NCBI RefSeq assembly: GCF_011516825.1
Contig: NZ_WOTA01000003.1
Span: 62,001 to 126,000, forward strand
DNA length: 64,000 nucleotides
Origin: Acetobacter oeni
Lineage (GTDB): Bacteria > Pseudomonadota > Alphaproteobacteria > Acetobacterales > Acetobacteraceae
Reading direction: 5' to 3'
The notes under the pieces were generated by a model. The model was not told the DNA's origin. It made no database searches and worked only from the letters and a program-made list of their open reading frames with translations. Below are positions 8,254 through 17,100 of this stretch, piece by piece (position 1 is the first letter of the stretch; each line of letters starts with the position of its first letter). Position numbers and translations under genes: made by a program.

Positions 8254-8796
8254 TTATGGCTGCCCCGCAGCCCCCCATGCACCTGTTGCATCGCGCCCCT
8301 TCCCTGGTTGTCCACCATAATTCTCATAAGTGAACGAGGCGTTATAGGGGGGCGTAACAGGAGCTTCCACACGAACCGGCACGCCAAACACGTCGAACTG
8401 GTGTGCCGTCGAACTGGCCGAACGTGGTAGCTGCTGGGCTTCAATCGGCACGTGGCCGCTTACAGGTTTCGTCGCAAGAACTGCATCGGAATGAGCGGCC
8501 AGCGTAACGTCGAAATCTTCCACGGGTTCATAGCCTGAAGGCAGAGGCTGTGCGGTTTCCTGGGATTCCAGGGATTGCGGAGCCTTTGTGGCCGGCACAT
8601 TCGCGGCGGGCATGACCCGGTTCCTGTGATGCGCATGACGAACAGGAGAAGCCTGAAGGCTGGTCGCCGCGCTCTGTGTGAGTGCGTTGTCGGTCGGCTG
8701 AAGGGACGGATCAGTCTGCGCGTATGCTTCTGTGGCGAACGGAAGCCCGAGGTTTACAATGGTCGCAAGGGCGATGCCGGACATAATTTTTTTCAT
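8254..8796 (-). CDS. Hypothetical exported protein
   Basis: A protein of about 180 residues with a clear signal peptide, MKKIMSGIALATIVNLGLPF, followed by a probable cleavage after AYA. The mature part is Pro/Ala/Gln-rich with a His/Arg patch (VRHAHHRNRV) and a C-terminal stretch FDVFGVPVRVEAP ending Gly-rich. I recognise no domain. The frame is open to 8916, but the signal peptide places the start at the ATG at 8796; the ribosome site is weak. It lies 125 bases upstream of the heptosyltransferase on the same strand, so a shared transcript is possible. A role as an envelope partner is conjecture. Confidence 0.6.
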   Translation of the reverse strand: MKKIMSGIALATIVNLGLPFATEAYAQTDPSLQPTDNALTQSAATSLQASPVRHAHHRNRVMPAANVPATKAPQSLESQETAQPLPSGYEPVEDFDVTLAAHSDAVLATKPVSGHVPIEAQQLPRSASSTAHQFDVFGVPVRVEAPVTPPYNASFTYENYGGQPGKGRDATGAWGAAGQP

Positions 8797-9048
8797 GGAT
8801 GGACCCGTTATGCACATCGACTGAATACGGAAATCCGGACTGATGAATCCGGACCGGAAAGGGAGTGAACACCAGACAGAGACCCGGTGCGACGTGACAG
8901 ATGACGTGTGAACCATAATCGGGGCTCCTTACGCGTTCCATAACAGAGTCGAATGCGCAACGCTTGCGGTCAATGAGTGTTTCCGCGAACCTGTTATGGT
9001 CTGGCGCGCTAATATACCAGACGCAGAGTGACACAGGACAGCAGCACA

Positions 9049-9912
9049 ATGACTCTAAGCACGGGAAGCGCTCTTGCCCCACTGGCTCTCACAGAAGGCC
9101 AGATCACGGAGCTGGAGAAAGCACTGAACCAGGTTGAAGCAGGTCGGGGGGTCCTTGTAAGGCTGGCTGATCTGATGGGTGGGGCCGTGGGGCACGCCAC
9201 ACGACTCGGCATGCGCGGTCTCGGGATGACTCCTGCGATTCAGGATAAACTGCGTGGAATCGCCGAGACAGCGATTTCACGCGCATTTGATGTTGCTGTA
9301 ATCGGAATGTCGGGACCGGTATCCGTGGCGTCTGCGCCGGAAGCAGGTGCGGATCGTGTTGCTCCGGGCAGGATACGTGATCGCGCTTTACAGGCTGCCG
9401 TCGCTGTTTCAGGGGCTGTCGGTGGGTTCGCCGGTGTTGTCGGACTCGCTCCGGATGTCAGTTTCACAACGCTGACCATCATGCGCGAAATTGCACGTAT
9501 CGCGCGGGAAGAGGGCGAGGATCTGTCGACGCCTGATGCGCGCCGGGCCTGTCTGGAGGTTTTTGCGCTGAAGGCTTTTCCGAATATCGGGGAGGGGCGC
9601 GAGAGTGAGCTTGGGTATTTTTCCGCCCGCACCGTGCTGCGGGGGCGTCCGGTCGTGATGCTGATCTCGGAAGTCGCCTCGCATTACGGCCTTGCGCTTG
9701 GACATAAAATTTCGCTGCAACTGATGCCGGTGGCGGGAGCCCTGTGCGGCGCTTCACTGAATGCGGCGTTTCTGGCGCATTATCAGGCGCTGGCCAGAGC
9801 TCACTTTACGATTCGCCGGCTGGAGCGTGAACATGGTCCGGTCGTGCGCGACACGGCTGTGGCCCTGAGGGAGCAGGCGATGGCGCGGGCGGAAACAGAG
9901 AGCGCCGGCTAA
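9049..9912 (+). CDS. EcsC-family protein
   Basis: The 287-residue product matches the EcsC family. The core features are two Gly-rich hydrophobic stretches (residues about 115-140, AVSGAVGGFAGVVGLAPDVS) and the conserved segment KAFPNIGEGRESELGYFSAR at about 190. EcsC is part of the Bacillus ABC system that affects secretion; stand-alone EcsC homologues in proteobacteria have no established role. The frame opens at a GTG at 9028; the ATG at 9049 with AGGA ten bases upstream is the better start. The hairpin at 9974-9998 follows. No ABC partner genes are present. Confidence 0.8.
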   Translation: MTLSTGSALAPLALTEGQITELEKALNQVEAGRGVLVRLADLMGGAVGHATRLGMRGLGMTPAIQDKLRGIAETAISRAFDVAVIGMSGPVSVASAPEAGADRVAPGRIRDRALQAAVAVSGAVGGFAGVVGLAPDVSFTTLTIMREIARIAREEGEDLSTPDARRACLEVFALKAFPNIGEGRESELGYFSARTVLRGRPVVMLISEVASHYGLALGHKISLQLMPVAGALCGASLNAAFLAHYQALARAHFTIRRLEREHGPVVRDTAVALREQAMARAETESAG

Positions 9913-9973
9913 ATTATTGTCGCATCGGCGGACATGTTTTTCGCTACTGTGTGAATTGTTGGACAGTAAGATT

Positions 9974-9998
9974 GAAGTGCCCGGTTTCCGGGCGCTTC
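9974..9998. terminator. Hairpin between convergent EcsC gene and small membrane ORF
   Basis: GAAGTGCCCGG-TTT-CCGGGCGCTTC forms an 11-bp stem with one G-T type mismatch and a three-base loop. It directly abuts the stop of the small minus-strand ORF. There is no long T-run on either side, so termination would be weak or Rho-assisted. Confidence 0.45.
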
Positions 9999-10154
9999 TC
10001 AGGGCGTTTCATGCAGCGTAATCCATGAAGCGGATACACCGGGAATCGTATAGATGACTGCCACGACAAGCGCGGCAGGTGCATAATGCGGAGCGATCGT
10101 GGCTATCATCGCCGTCAGACCGATACCGCCGACACAACTCACCAGCATATGCAT
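9999..10154 (-). CDS. Small two-helix membrane protein (51 residues)
   Basis: The ORF encodes 51 residues with two hydrophobic segments: about residues 4-20 (LVSCVGGIGLTAMIATI) and 27-40 (AALVVAVIYTIPGV), ending WITLHETP. It is most likely an inner membrane miniprotein. The ATG at 10154 is preceded by AACAGGAG with nine bases spacing, a strong signal for an expressed gene. A second ATG is two codons later. It sits 38 bases downstream of the 2-hydroxyacid dehydrogenase gene on the same strand, so both probably lie on one transcript. I do not recognise a family. Confidence 0.6.
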   Translation of the reverse strand: MHMLVSCVGGIGLTAMIATIAPHYAPAALVVAVIYTIPGVSASWITLHETP

Positions 10155-10192
10155 CAGACTAAACTCCTGTTCCTGTGTGCCGGATATGAAAA

Positions 10193-11167
10193 TTAAGCCT
10201 TAACGGGCGTGAGCAGCGGTTTGCCTGCAACTTCTGCAACGACATTGTCGAGGGCCAGCATACCCATAGCGGTGCGGGTTTCGATGGTGGCGCTGCCCAC
10301 ATGGGGGGTCATGAACACATTTGGCTCTGCCAGAAGGCGTGGGGCCGGATCGGGTTCATTACGACAGACGTCAAGTCCTGCGCCGAAGAGATGGCCGCTG
10401 TTCAGTGCATCGAGCAGCGCATCTTCATCGACCAGAATTCCTCGTGCTGCATTGACGAAAACGGCGCCTTTCGGAAGCAGGGAGAGGGTCTTTGCGTTGA
10501 TGATTGAATCCGATTCCGGATTGCCTGGCAGGTGCAGTGTCAGAATCTGGCACTGCGGAAGCATGTCAGACAAATTGCCGAACCATGTTGCGCCATGCTC
10601 GTCCAGAGGGTCGAGCCGGCGACGGTTGTGATAGAGCACCTTCATGTCGAAGCCCTTTGCGCGCTTCGCCACAGCTTGCCCGATGCGGCCCATTCCGATG
10701 ATGCCCAGGGTTTTGCCGCTCACGCGAACGCCGAGCAGTTCGTCCATAGCCAGCGTGTGCCCCCAGCCATTCCTTATAATTTCGGTATAGGCCTTTACCC
10801 GACGTGACGCGGCGATAATCAGCATCATGGCGAGATCGGCATTGCAATCCGTCAGCACGTCCGGCGTGTTGGTGACGGCGATCCCGCGATCGAGAATTGC
10901 TTTCACGTCGAGATGATCGAGGCCAACGCTGACTGTTGCGACGATCCGGACGGATTTCGGAATCCGTTCCACGTCAGCGCCTCTGATTGCGGCATGATGG
11001 GTCACCAGCAGTCCTTCAGCCTTTGTCTCCTCAGCAAGACGGAAGACTTCATCCGTGGACAATGGTGACGTCGGAACCGGAGGCGCATCGAACGAGGCGG
11101 TGATGCGGTCTTCAACGGGCTGCGGCAGGCGCACGCTACGGATAATACGTGGACGGTTTTCGGGCAT
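10193..11167 (-). CDS. D-isomer-specific 2-hydroxyacid dehydrogenase (glyoxylate/hydroxypyruvate or 2-ketogluconate reductase type)
   Basis: A cytoplasmic NAD(P)H-dependent oxidoreductase of 324 residues. The Rossmann motif GIIGMGRIGQAVAKRA is in the middle. The family's catalytic residues are visible: Arg in VNAARGILVDEDAL, Glu in AGLDVCRNEP and His in PHVGSATIET. Members reduce glyoxylate, hydroxypyruvate or 2-keto sugar acids. In acetic acid bacteria the last would fit sugar-acid metabolism, but the sequence does not decide the substrate. The frame opens at 11218. The ATG at 11167 has CGGAG at the right distance and matches the usual N-terminus, so I choose it. Confidence 0.88.
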   Translation of the reverse strand: MPENRPRIIRSVRLPQPVEDRITASFDAPPVPTSPLSTDEVFRLAEETKAEGLLVTHHAAIRGADVERIPKSVRIVATVSVGLDHLDVKAILDRGIAVTNTPDVLTDCNADLAMMLIIAASRRVKAYTEIIRNGWGHTLAMDELLGVRVSGKTLGIIGMGRIGQAVAKRAKGFDMKVLYHNRRRLDPLDEHGATWFGNLSDMLPQCQILTLHLPGNPESDSIINAKTLSLLPKGAVFVNAARGILVDEDALLDALNSGHLFGAGLDVCRNEPDPAPRLLAEPNVFMTPHVGSATIETRTAMGMLALDNVVAEVAGKPLLTPVKA

Positions 11168-11377
11168 CGGGAGCTCCGGTCTGACAATTAAGGTCGGGCG
11201 ACTATCCGGCATAGGCACCGGAAACCCATCGTCGCAAACGACCTGAGAGAGGAAAATGTTGCCGGCTGATAAGAAAAGCCATGCGCAAAAAAGCCTTTGC
11301 CGTAAGCTCAGGCAATCTTATGTCGTAAAAAGGAGATGTTGTGGTTACAGTTTCGTCAATCGCAATCAGGACAACCT

Positions 11378-12052
11378 ATGGCTGCTGAAATGGCGCTGAC
11401 GCCGGATATGATGTTGCGTGCCTACTCAATCGGGCTGTTCCCTATGGGAGACAGTGAACATCCGGGGCGTCTCGACTGGTATGATCCTGATCCGCGTGGC
11501 GTACTGCCTTTGCAGGGATTTCATCTGCACCGTCGTCTTGCCCGGACTGTACTGAGTGGCGTGTTCGATATCAGGACAGATACAGTATTTGAGGAGACGA
11601 TGCGGGCCTGTGCGGCGCCCGCTCCCGGGCGCAACTCGACATGGATTACAGAGAGCATCATTTCTCTGTTCTGCGCGTTGCATGTGGCAGGATTTGCTCA
11701 CAGCGTGGAAGCATACTGTGCCGGAGAACTGGTCGGCGGTTTGTATGGTGTTTCGCTCGGTGGTGCATTTTTCGGTGAAAGCATGTTCAGCCGAAAGACG
11801 GATGCTTCTAAAGTTGCGCTGACTCATCTGGTGGCGCGCCTGCGTCTCGCGGGCTTCTGTCTGCTCGATACGCAGTTCGGTACCTCTCATCTGGCCAGCT
11901 TCGGAGGCATCGAGATTTCAGCATCGGAATATAAAGACATTCTGGCCCGGGCGATCACTGTGCCCGTCGTCTGGAATGATGTGACCGCCGAAGACATCGC
12001 AAAGGAGATTCGCCGGATGCGGGGGGAGAGGCGGGCACAGGCCGGTTCATGA
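11378..12052 (+). CDS. aat: Leucyl/phenylalanyl-tRNA-protein transferase
   Basis: Aat attaches Leu or Phe to N-terminal Arg or Lys, marking proteins for ClpAP degradation (N-end rule). Typical segments are LRAYSIGLFPMGDS, WYDPDPRGVLPL, and the core GLYGVSLGGAFFGESMFSR with LLDTQFGTSHLASFGG downstream. The length of 224 residues is normal. The ATG at 11336 follows AAGGAG with no spacer, so it is a poor start. The ATG at 11378, with AGGA seven bases upstream, gives the N-terminus expected for the family. No clpS or clpA is adjacent. Confidence 0.93.
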   Translation: MAAEMALTPDMMLRAYSIGLFPMGDSEHPGRLDWYDPDPRGVLPLQGFHLHRRLARTVLSGVFDIRTDTVFEETMRACAAPAPGRNSTWITESIISLFCALHVAGFAHSVEAYCAGELVGGLYGVSLGGAFFGESMFSRKTDASKVALTHLVARLRLAGFCLLDTQFGTSHLASFGGIEISASEYKDILARAITVPVVWNDVTAEDIAKEIRRMRGERRAQAGS

Positions 12053-12243
12053 TTGTGAGCGGGCGGTCCGACGGAGTTTTGAGGGGCAATCCCTGGCCGT
12101 GTTATGTTGTCGTTTCCGAATGGCGCATCCAGTTCTTTGTTTTTGCACCGATTTTTATTCGGGAAGCGGTTTCCATCTGATTGGGAACTGCTCTAACGAT
12201 AGCGCGATTAAAGATGAACACAGTCCATATGGGAGCCTCATCG

Positions 12244-12945
12244 ATGTTCAGAAATACGCTTTTCACGGACAGCTCCGTAGTAAAACGTGCAGGCCTGATC
12301 GCTGTGGCTCTCGGGATGTTTGCGCCATTGATGGCTCATGCTCAGGGAGATCATCCGCCGCTGATGCCGGCGCGTGATGCGGTGGTAACATACAGTGTGC
12401 AGCCGGAAGGGGCGCCGGATAAGCAGGAGGTGAAAGTCTGGTTTGCCTCGGAGGGCGCGCGGATGCGGATTGATTCTCCGGACGGAGCGGCTTCGACGGT
12501 TCTGAACCGAACGGCGCAAAGCGTCATGATTATACTGCATAAGCAGCGTGTCTTTACGCTGCTTACGGATCGCGGTGCGGTTCGCAATCCATTTCTGCTC
12601 GACGTGTCGATGCAGTATAAGAAAAATGGCCACACCACGATTGCCGGAATTGACTGCACACGCTGGATTGTGACGTCAGGTAAGGGCCAGGCCGATGCCT
12701 GCGTGACTGACAATGGTTTGATTCTCAGTGAGAGTGGCGTGGACGCAGACGGTCTGAAAGGGCAGCTGACGGCGCTGTCAGTCAGTTACGAAACAATTCC
12801 GTCTACGGAATTCGAAGCGCCGTCAGGCTACCAGCAGGTCCGGCGTCATCGCATCAATCCGGACCACGCCCCGGCTGGTCCGGTCCTCGGGCCGGATAGC
12901 GGCCCGCCGGCGCCATCATCCCCGGCTCCTGCGTCCGGAGACTGA
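12244..12945 (+). CDS. Exported protein of unknown function, first of a tandem paralogue pair
   Basis: A 233-residue protein with a signal peptide (GLIAVALGMFAPLMAHA, cleavage before QGD). The mature part is mostly beta-strand-like, with ARMRIDSPDG, VMIILHKQRVFTLL and, near residues 136-157, CTRW followed by DACVTDNG. The two Cys (138 and 153) could form a disulfide. The C-terminus is a Pro/Ser/Ala-rich tail. This layout resembles DUF4412-like periplasmic proteins, but I am not certain. The next gene, ten bases downstream, shares the C-x2-W and DAC-x-TD-x-G motifs. The ATG at 12244 has GGAG eight bases upstream and precedes the signal peptide; earlier in-frame ATGs do not fit. Confidence 0.7.
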   Translation: MFRNTLFTDSSVVKRAGLIAVALGMFAPLMAHAQGDHPPLMPARDAVVTYSVQPEGAPDKQEVKVWFASEGARMRIDSPDGAASTVLNRTAQSVMIILHKQRVFTLLTDRGAVRNPFLLDVSMQYKKNGHTTIAGIDCTRWIVTSGKGQADACVTDNGLILSESGVDADGLKGQLTALSVSYETIPSTEFEAPSGYQQVRRHRINPDHAPAGPVLGPDSGPPAPSSPAPASGD

Positions 12946-12955
12946 GTTCAGGCTT

Positions 12956-13579
12956 ATGACGGAATACAGAAAAAAGCTGCCTCCAACCGGGATAATTCTG
13001 TTTTCCGGTCTGCTGGGGATAATCGGGATCTGTTTTCTGCCGTTTGCCGCGAAGGCAGAAGATGTTTCTGCCGCAAGCCCCGCCGGGCCATATGTGACGC
13101 CTTCCACGGATGTCGATGTGCAGTATGAAATGGACTCTCCGGATGGAGGACCGCCCGTTCATCAGCAGATGCGCTGGCAGGCAGCTTCCCTGCGGCAGCG
13201 TGTCGATCCGGAAAACTCAGTTGTCTACATGGTGACATCCTGGAAGGACCGCACACTGACCGTACTGGACACGCTCAGGCACACGCGCAGTCAGATGGCC
13301 GCGCCGGGAACGGCTCTCACGATGCCCGGGCAGATACCGGCAGGGTCATTTCAGCGCCTTGGAACGGATCTGGTCGCGGGTCAGTATTGTGTGATCTGGC
13401 GTACAACGGATCAGGACGGACGTCAGAGCGATGCGTGTTACACGGATGACGGGATCATGGTACTCGTCATGCAGCAGGGCAGGAAAGTGGTGCGTGCTGT
13501 ATCAGTCAGCCGCATCCCGCAGGATGATGCGATTTTTGCGATTCCCGCCGATTATAAAGAAGCGGCTCCGGCGCATTAA
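12956..13579 (+). CDS. Exported protein of unknown function, second of a tandem paralogue pair
   Basis: A 207-residue protein with an N-terminal signal sequence (TGIILFSGLLGIIGICFLPF, cleavage likely after AAKA). It shares with the preceding gene the order VQYEM/VTYSV, a strand with VVYMVTSWKDRTLTVLD, a Cys145-x2-Trp148 motif and DACYTDDG (Cys161). Overall identity looks low, so the duplication is old. It lacks the Pro-rich tail of the first gene. Ten bases separate the two, so they form an operon and probably act together in the periplasm. The function is unknown; a lipoprotein-carrier-like beta fold is a guess that needs structure prediction. Confidence 0.7.
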   Translation: MTEYRKKLPPTGIILFSGLLGIIGICFLPFAAKAEDVSAASPAGPYVTPSTDVDVQYEMDSPDGGPPVHQQMRWQAASLRQRVDPENSVVYMVTSWKDRTLTVLDTLRHTRSQMAAPGTALTMPGQIPAGSFQRLGTDLVAGQYCVIWRTTDQDGRQSDACYTDDGIMVLVMQQGRKVVRAVSVSRIPQDDAIFAIPADYKEAAPAH

Positions 13580-14184
13580 TCGGGATTTGATTTCCTTATT
13601 ACGCGGGTGCGTTGCCGGGACGAACCTTTCGGAAATGCCTGTCATTGTTCGCGTGAAAAGTAATGTCTGCCCGGTGAGAGCTGAACGAAGTCGGCTCGGA
13701 TGACAGGGTGAATATGCCTTCTTGCTGCATCAGCGATTTTAGAGGTGGACTGGCCATCGCCTGCATAGCCGATGAATGGTTCGATCCGGAATGGAAACAA
13801 CAACCTTGCTGCAATAAAATGGCTCTGTGGGGATGAGCGCCCAAAGGGCGATGGTCACAAACGAAACGATTATGGCCGGAGCTGGAAAACGGGAGTGCCA
13901 CAAAGCATCTGAACGCACTTTCCCGGATATTTTTATGCATTCTGGCATACATATATCGGCTTGTTTTTCAGAAGTCAGATTATGTTCTGAGCCGACAGCG
14001 TTATTTTTTCTGCCAGACGCGGCGGAGCGCCGAATAACGTCCTGTTTCTGGCATATAACGACGTCTCTTTACGTGTTAAGATAATTCGAAATCAAAACGG
14101 GTTGGCTGTATGAACCGGTGTAACAGGGAGAAATTGCACTTCCGTGAGGGGCTGGGCTGATGACATGACCGGAAGGCTGCTCGC
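13580..14184. other. Gene-free stretch before the RND pump gene
   Basis: About 600 bases with no convincing coding frame. An open frame on the minus strand (13599-13952) has no family-like sequence and no good ribosome site. The stretch should carry the promoter of the pump gene; the bases toward 14080 become AT-rich, but I cannot point to a clear promoter or operator. Confidence 0.45.
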
Positions 14185-17100
14185 GTGAACCTGTGTCGTG
14201 TGTTCATCCTCCGTCCGGTGGCAACGATTCTGATCGCAATTGCTTTCGTCTTTGCCGGGGCTCTGTCGTACCGGGCGATGCCGGTAGCCGATCTGCCGAA
14301 TATCTCGGTGCCGGTGATTTATGTGATCGCCAATCAGCAGGGAAGTTCCCCGCAGCAGATGGCGAGCGCCGTGACAACTCCGCTGGAGCGTCATCTGGGT
14401 AACATTGCAGGGCTGACGCAGATGACGTCAGATTCGACTGATACATCGGCTTTTATCTTACTCTTTTTTGATGATGACCGGGATATCGACGGGGCTGCCC
14501 GCGATGTGCAGGCGGCGTTGCAGGCCGCGCGGCAGGACATGCCGCATACGCTGATCGAGAACCCGCAATATTATAAGGCCAATCCCAGCGATAACCCGAT
14601 TATTGTCGCGACGCTGACGTCCGATACGCGGCCCCTGATCAGTTTGCGGGACTTCGCCGAAACGCGCCTGCTCCCGCAACTCGCCGGGATTCGCGGTGTT
14701 GGCTGGGTGCAGCCCGAAGGCTCGGCGAAGCCGGCGGTGCGTATCGAAATCAACCCGTATGCGCTCTATAAATATGGTATTGGCTACGAAGATATCCGTT
14801 CTGCGCTGGCCTCCGCGAATGCCAATACGCCGAAAGGATTTATTGACAGCGGCGGCCAGCGGATGCTGCTGGCGACGAATGATCAGGCACGCAAGGCTGA
14901 ACAGTATCGTGGCCTGATTGTAGGTTATCGTAACGGCCGGCCCATACGATTAACCGATGTCGCGGAGGTCCGGGACGGTCCGCAGAACGAGCGGCAGGCA
15001 GCATGGTTCAATGGGAAACCGGCAGTGCTTGCGATCATCCGGCCGCAACCCGGTGCGAATGTTATTGAGGTCACGGACCAGATCAAAGCTCACGCTCCAC
15101 ATCTGCAAAGTATCCTGCCTGCCGACGTGAAGTTGACGCTGGCAGCGGACATGTCGCTGAGCATCCGCGCCGCTCTGGTCGATACCCAGTTCACGCTGGT
15201 GATTTCGTTGATTCTTGTCGTTCTTGTCGTTCTTGCGTTCCTTCGCTCGCCCCGATCGACCCTGATTCCCGCCATCACGGTTCCGGTTTCACTCGCCGGC
15301 TCCCTCGGTGTGATGCATATGCTCGGGTTTTCGCTCGACACGCTCTCGCTGATGGCTCTGACTATCGCTACAGGGTTTGTTGTCGATGACGCGATTGTCG
15401 TAGTTGAAAATGTGGCCCGCCACATGGAAGACGGAATGAGTCGCATGGAAGCGGCTATCCATGGTTCGCGCGAAATTTCGTTTACAGTTTTATCGATTAC
15501 CATCTCGCTGATTGCAGTGTTCATGCCTTTGCTGCTGCTGTCGGGCACCGCTGGTAAAATCTTTTATGAATTCGCGATGACTCTCGCGACGGCGGTAACA
15601 ATCTCGTTTCTGCTATCGATGTCGCTTACTCCGATGATGTGCGCTTATCTCCTGGAAGTGCATCATGGTGGCCCGGCCGACCAGGGAAGCGGCCTTGCCA
15701 GGCTGGCTCACAAAGGGTTCGATGCGATTGAGGCCGGACTGAATTTCCTGCTTCGCGTTTATATGCGTTCGCTGGATCGCACACTGCGTTATCGCTGGCT
15801 GGTTCTTGCGACTTTGCCGCTCAGCGTCATTGTGACTGTCGCCGTTATCATCTTCATGCCGAAAACAATTCTTCCGGCAGAAGACATCGCCTTGCTGTCG
15901 GGATTTGTCAGTGCGGATCAGACCAGTTCTTTCACCGACGTCTCACGGAAAACGAAACAGGTCGTGGACGCCATGGGGGCAGACCCTCAGGTCACGTCTG
16001 TTGTTGCATTTACCGGCGACGATGCCGCCAATGAGTCTGAAGCCTTTGCCGTGTTGCGGGATAAGGCGTCGCGTTATGAAACACCTGAGATGATTGCGGC
16101 CCGCATACAGAAGCGGGTTGAAGATATTGCTGGTCTTGATGTGCACATTTCAAATTCAGGCGACGTGAATGGCGGAGGGGGACGCCAGCATAAGGGGAAT
16201 TACACTTATGTTTTTGAAAGTGACAGCGCGGAGGCGATCTATACGTGGGTGCCTCGTCTGGAGGAGGCGCTGCGTCACAGTCCTGTTCTGACTGATGTCA
16301 GCACGAATGTGCATAATGCCGGATCTGCCCTGCATGTCGATATTCAGCGCGATACAGCTGCCCGCTATCTGATCACGCCACAACTGATAGGGAATGCACT
16401 GTTCGATGCTTATGGCCAGCGCACGGCGTCCAGCATTTCAACCTCTCTGACGACCTATTACGTGGTGATGGAAACTGCAAAGCGTTATCGCCAGAATCCT
16501 GAAGTTCTGAATACCATGTGGGTTTCGACGGCTGGGGGCTCGGCGGGCGGCGGCACGGTCTCGAATTCTATTCGTGTGACATTATCCCAGGCGGCGGAAT
16601 CGACGACTGCGAAGCTGAGCCAGCAATCTTTTCGGAATCAGATTGCCAACAGTCTGGCCGGGGGAGCCGGAGCGTCGAACGGATCGGCGGTCTCATCATC
16701 ATCCGAGACGATGGTGCCCCTGGTCTCCGTGGCGGATCTGAACCATCGCCCGACGCCTTTGAGTATCAGTCATGAGAGTGGCTTTGTCTCAGGTTCGATT
16801 TCATTCAATCTGCCATCCGGAAAAGGAATCAATGACGCTGAGGCCGAAATCAGGCGCGTCGCCATCACCATTCATATGCCCGATACCATTCGTGGTGGCT
16901 TTTCGGGGCGGGCCGCAGATTTCAGTAAAGCCATGTTTAATGAAGTGCTGGTATTCATCGCGGCCCTGGCGACGATGTATGTAACGCTGGGTATTCTGTA
17001 TGAAAGTTATATCCATCCGCTTACTATTCTCTCTACGCTGCCGTCGGCGGCGGTCGGAGCGGTGCTGGCATTGTGGTTGTCCGGACAGTCTTTTTCGTTG

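Noticed and set aside
13599..13952. 117-residue minus-strand frame in the gap before the RND gene
   Set aside because: It has no good ribosome site, no signal peptide or domain and a composition like random sequence, so I left the gap as non-coding.
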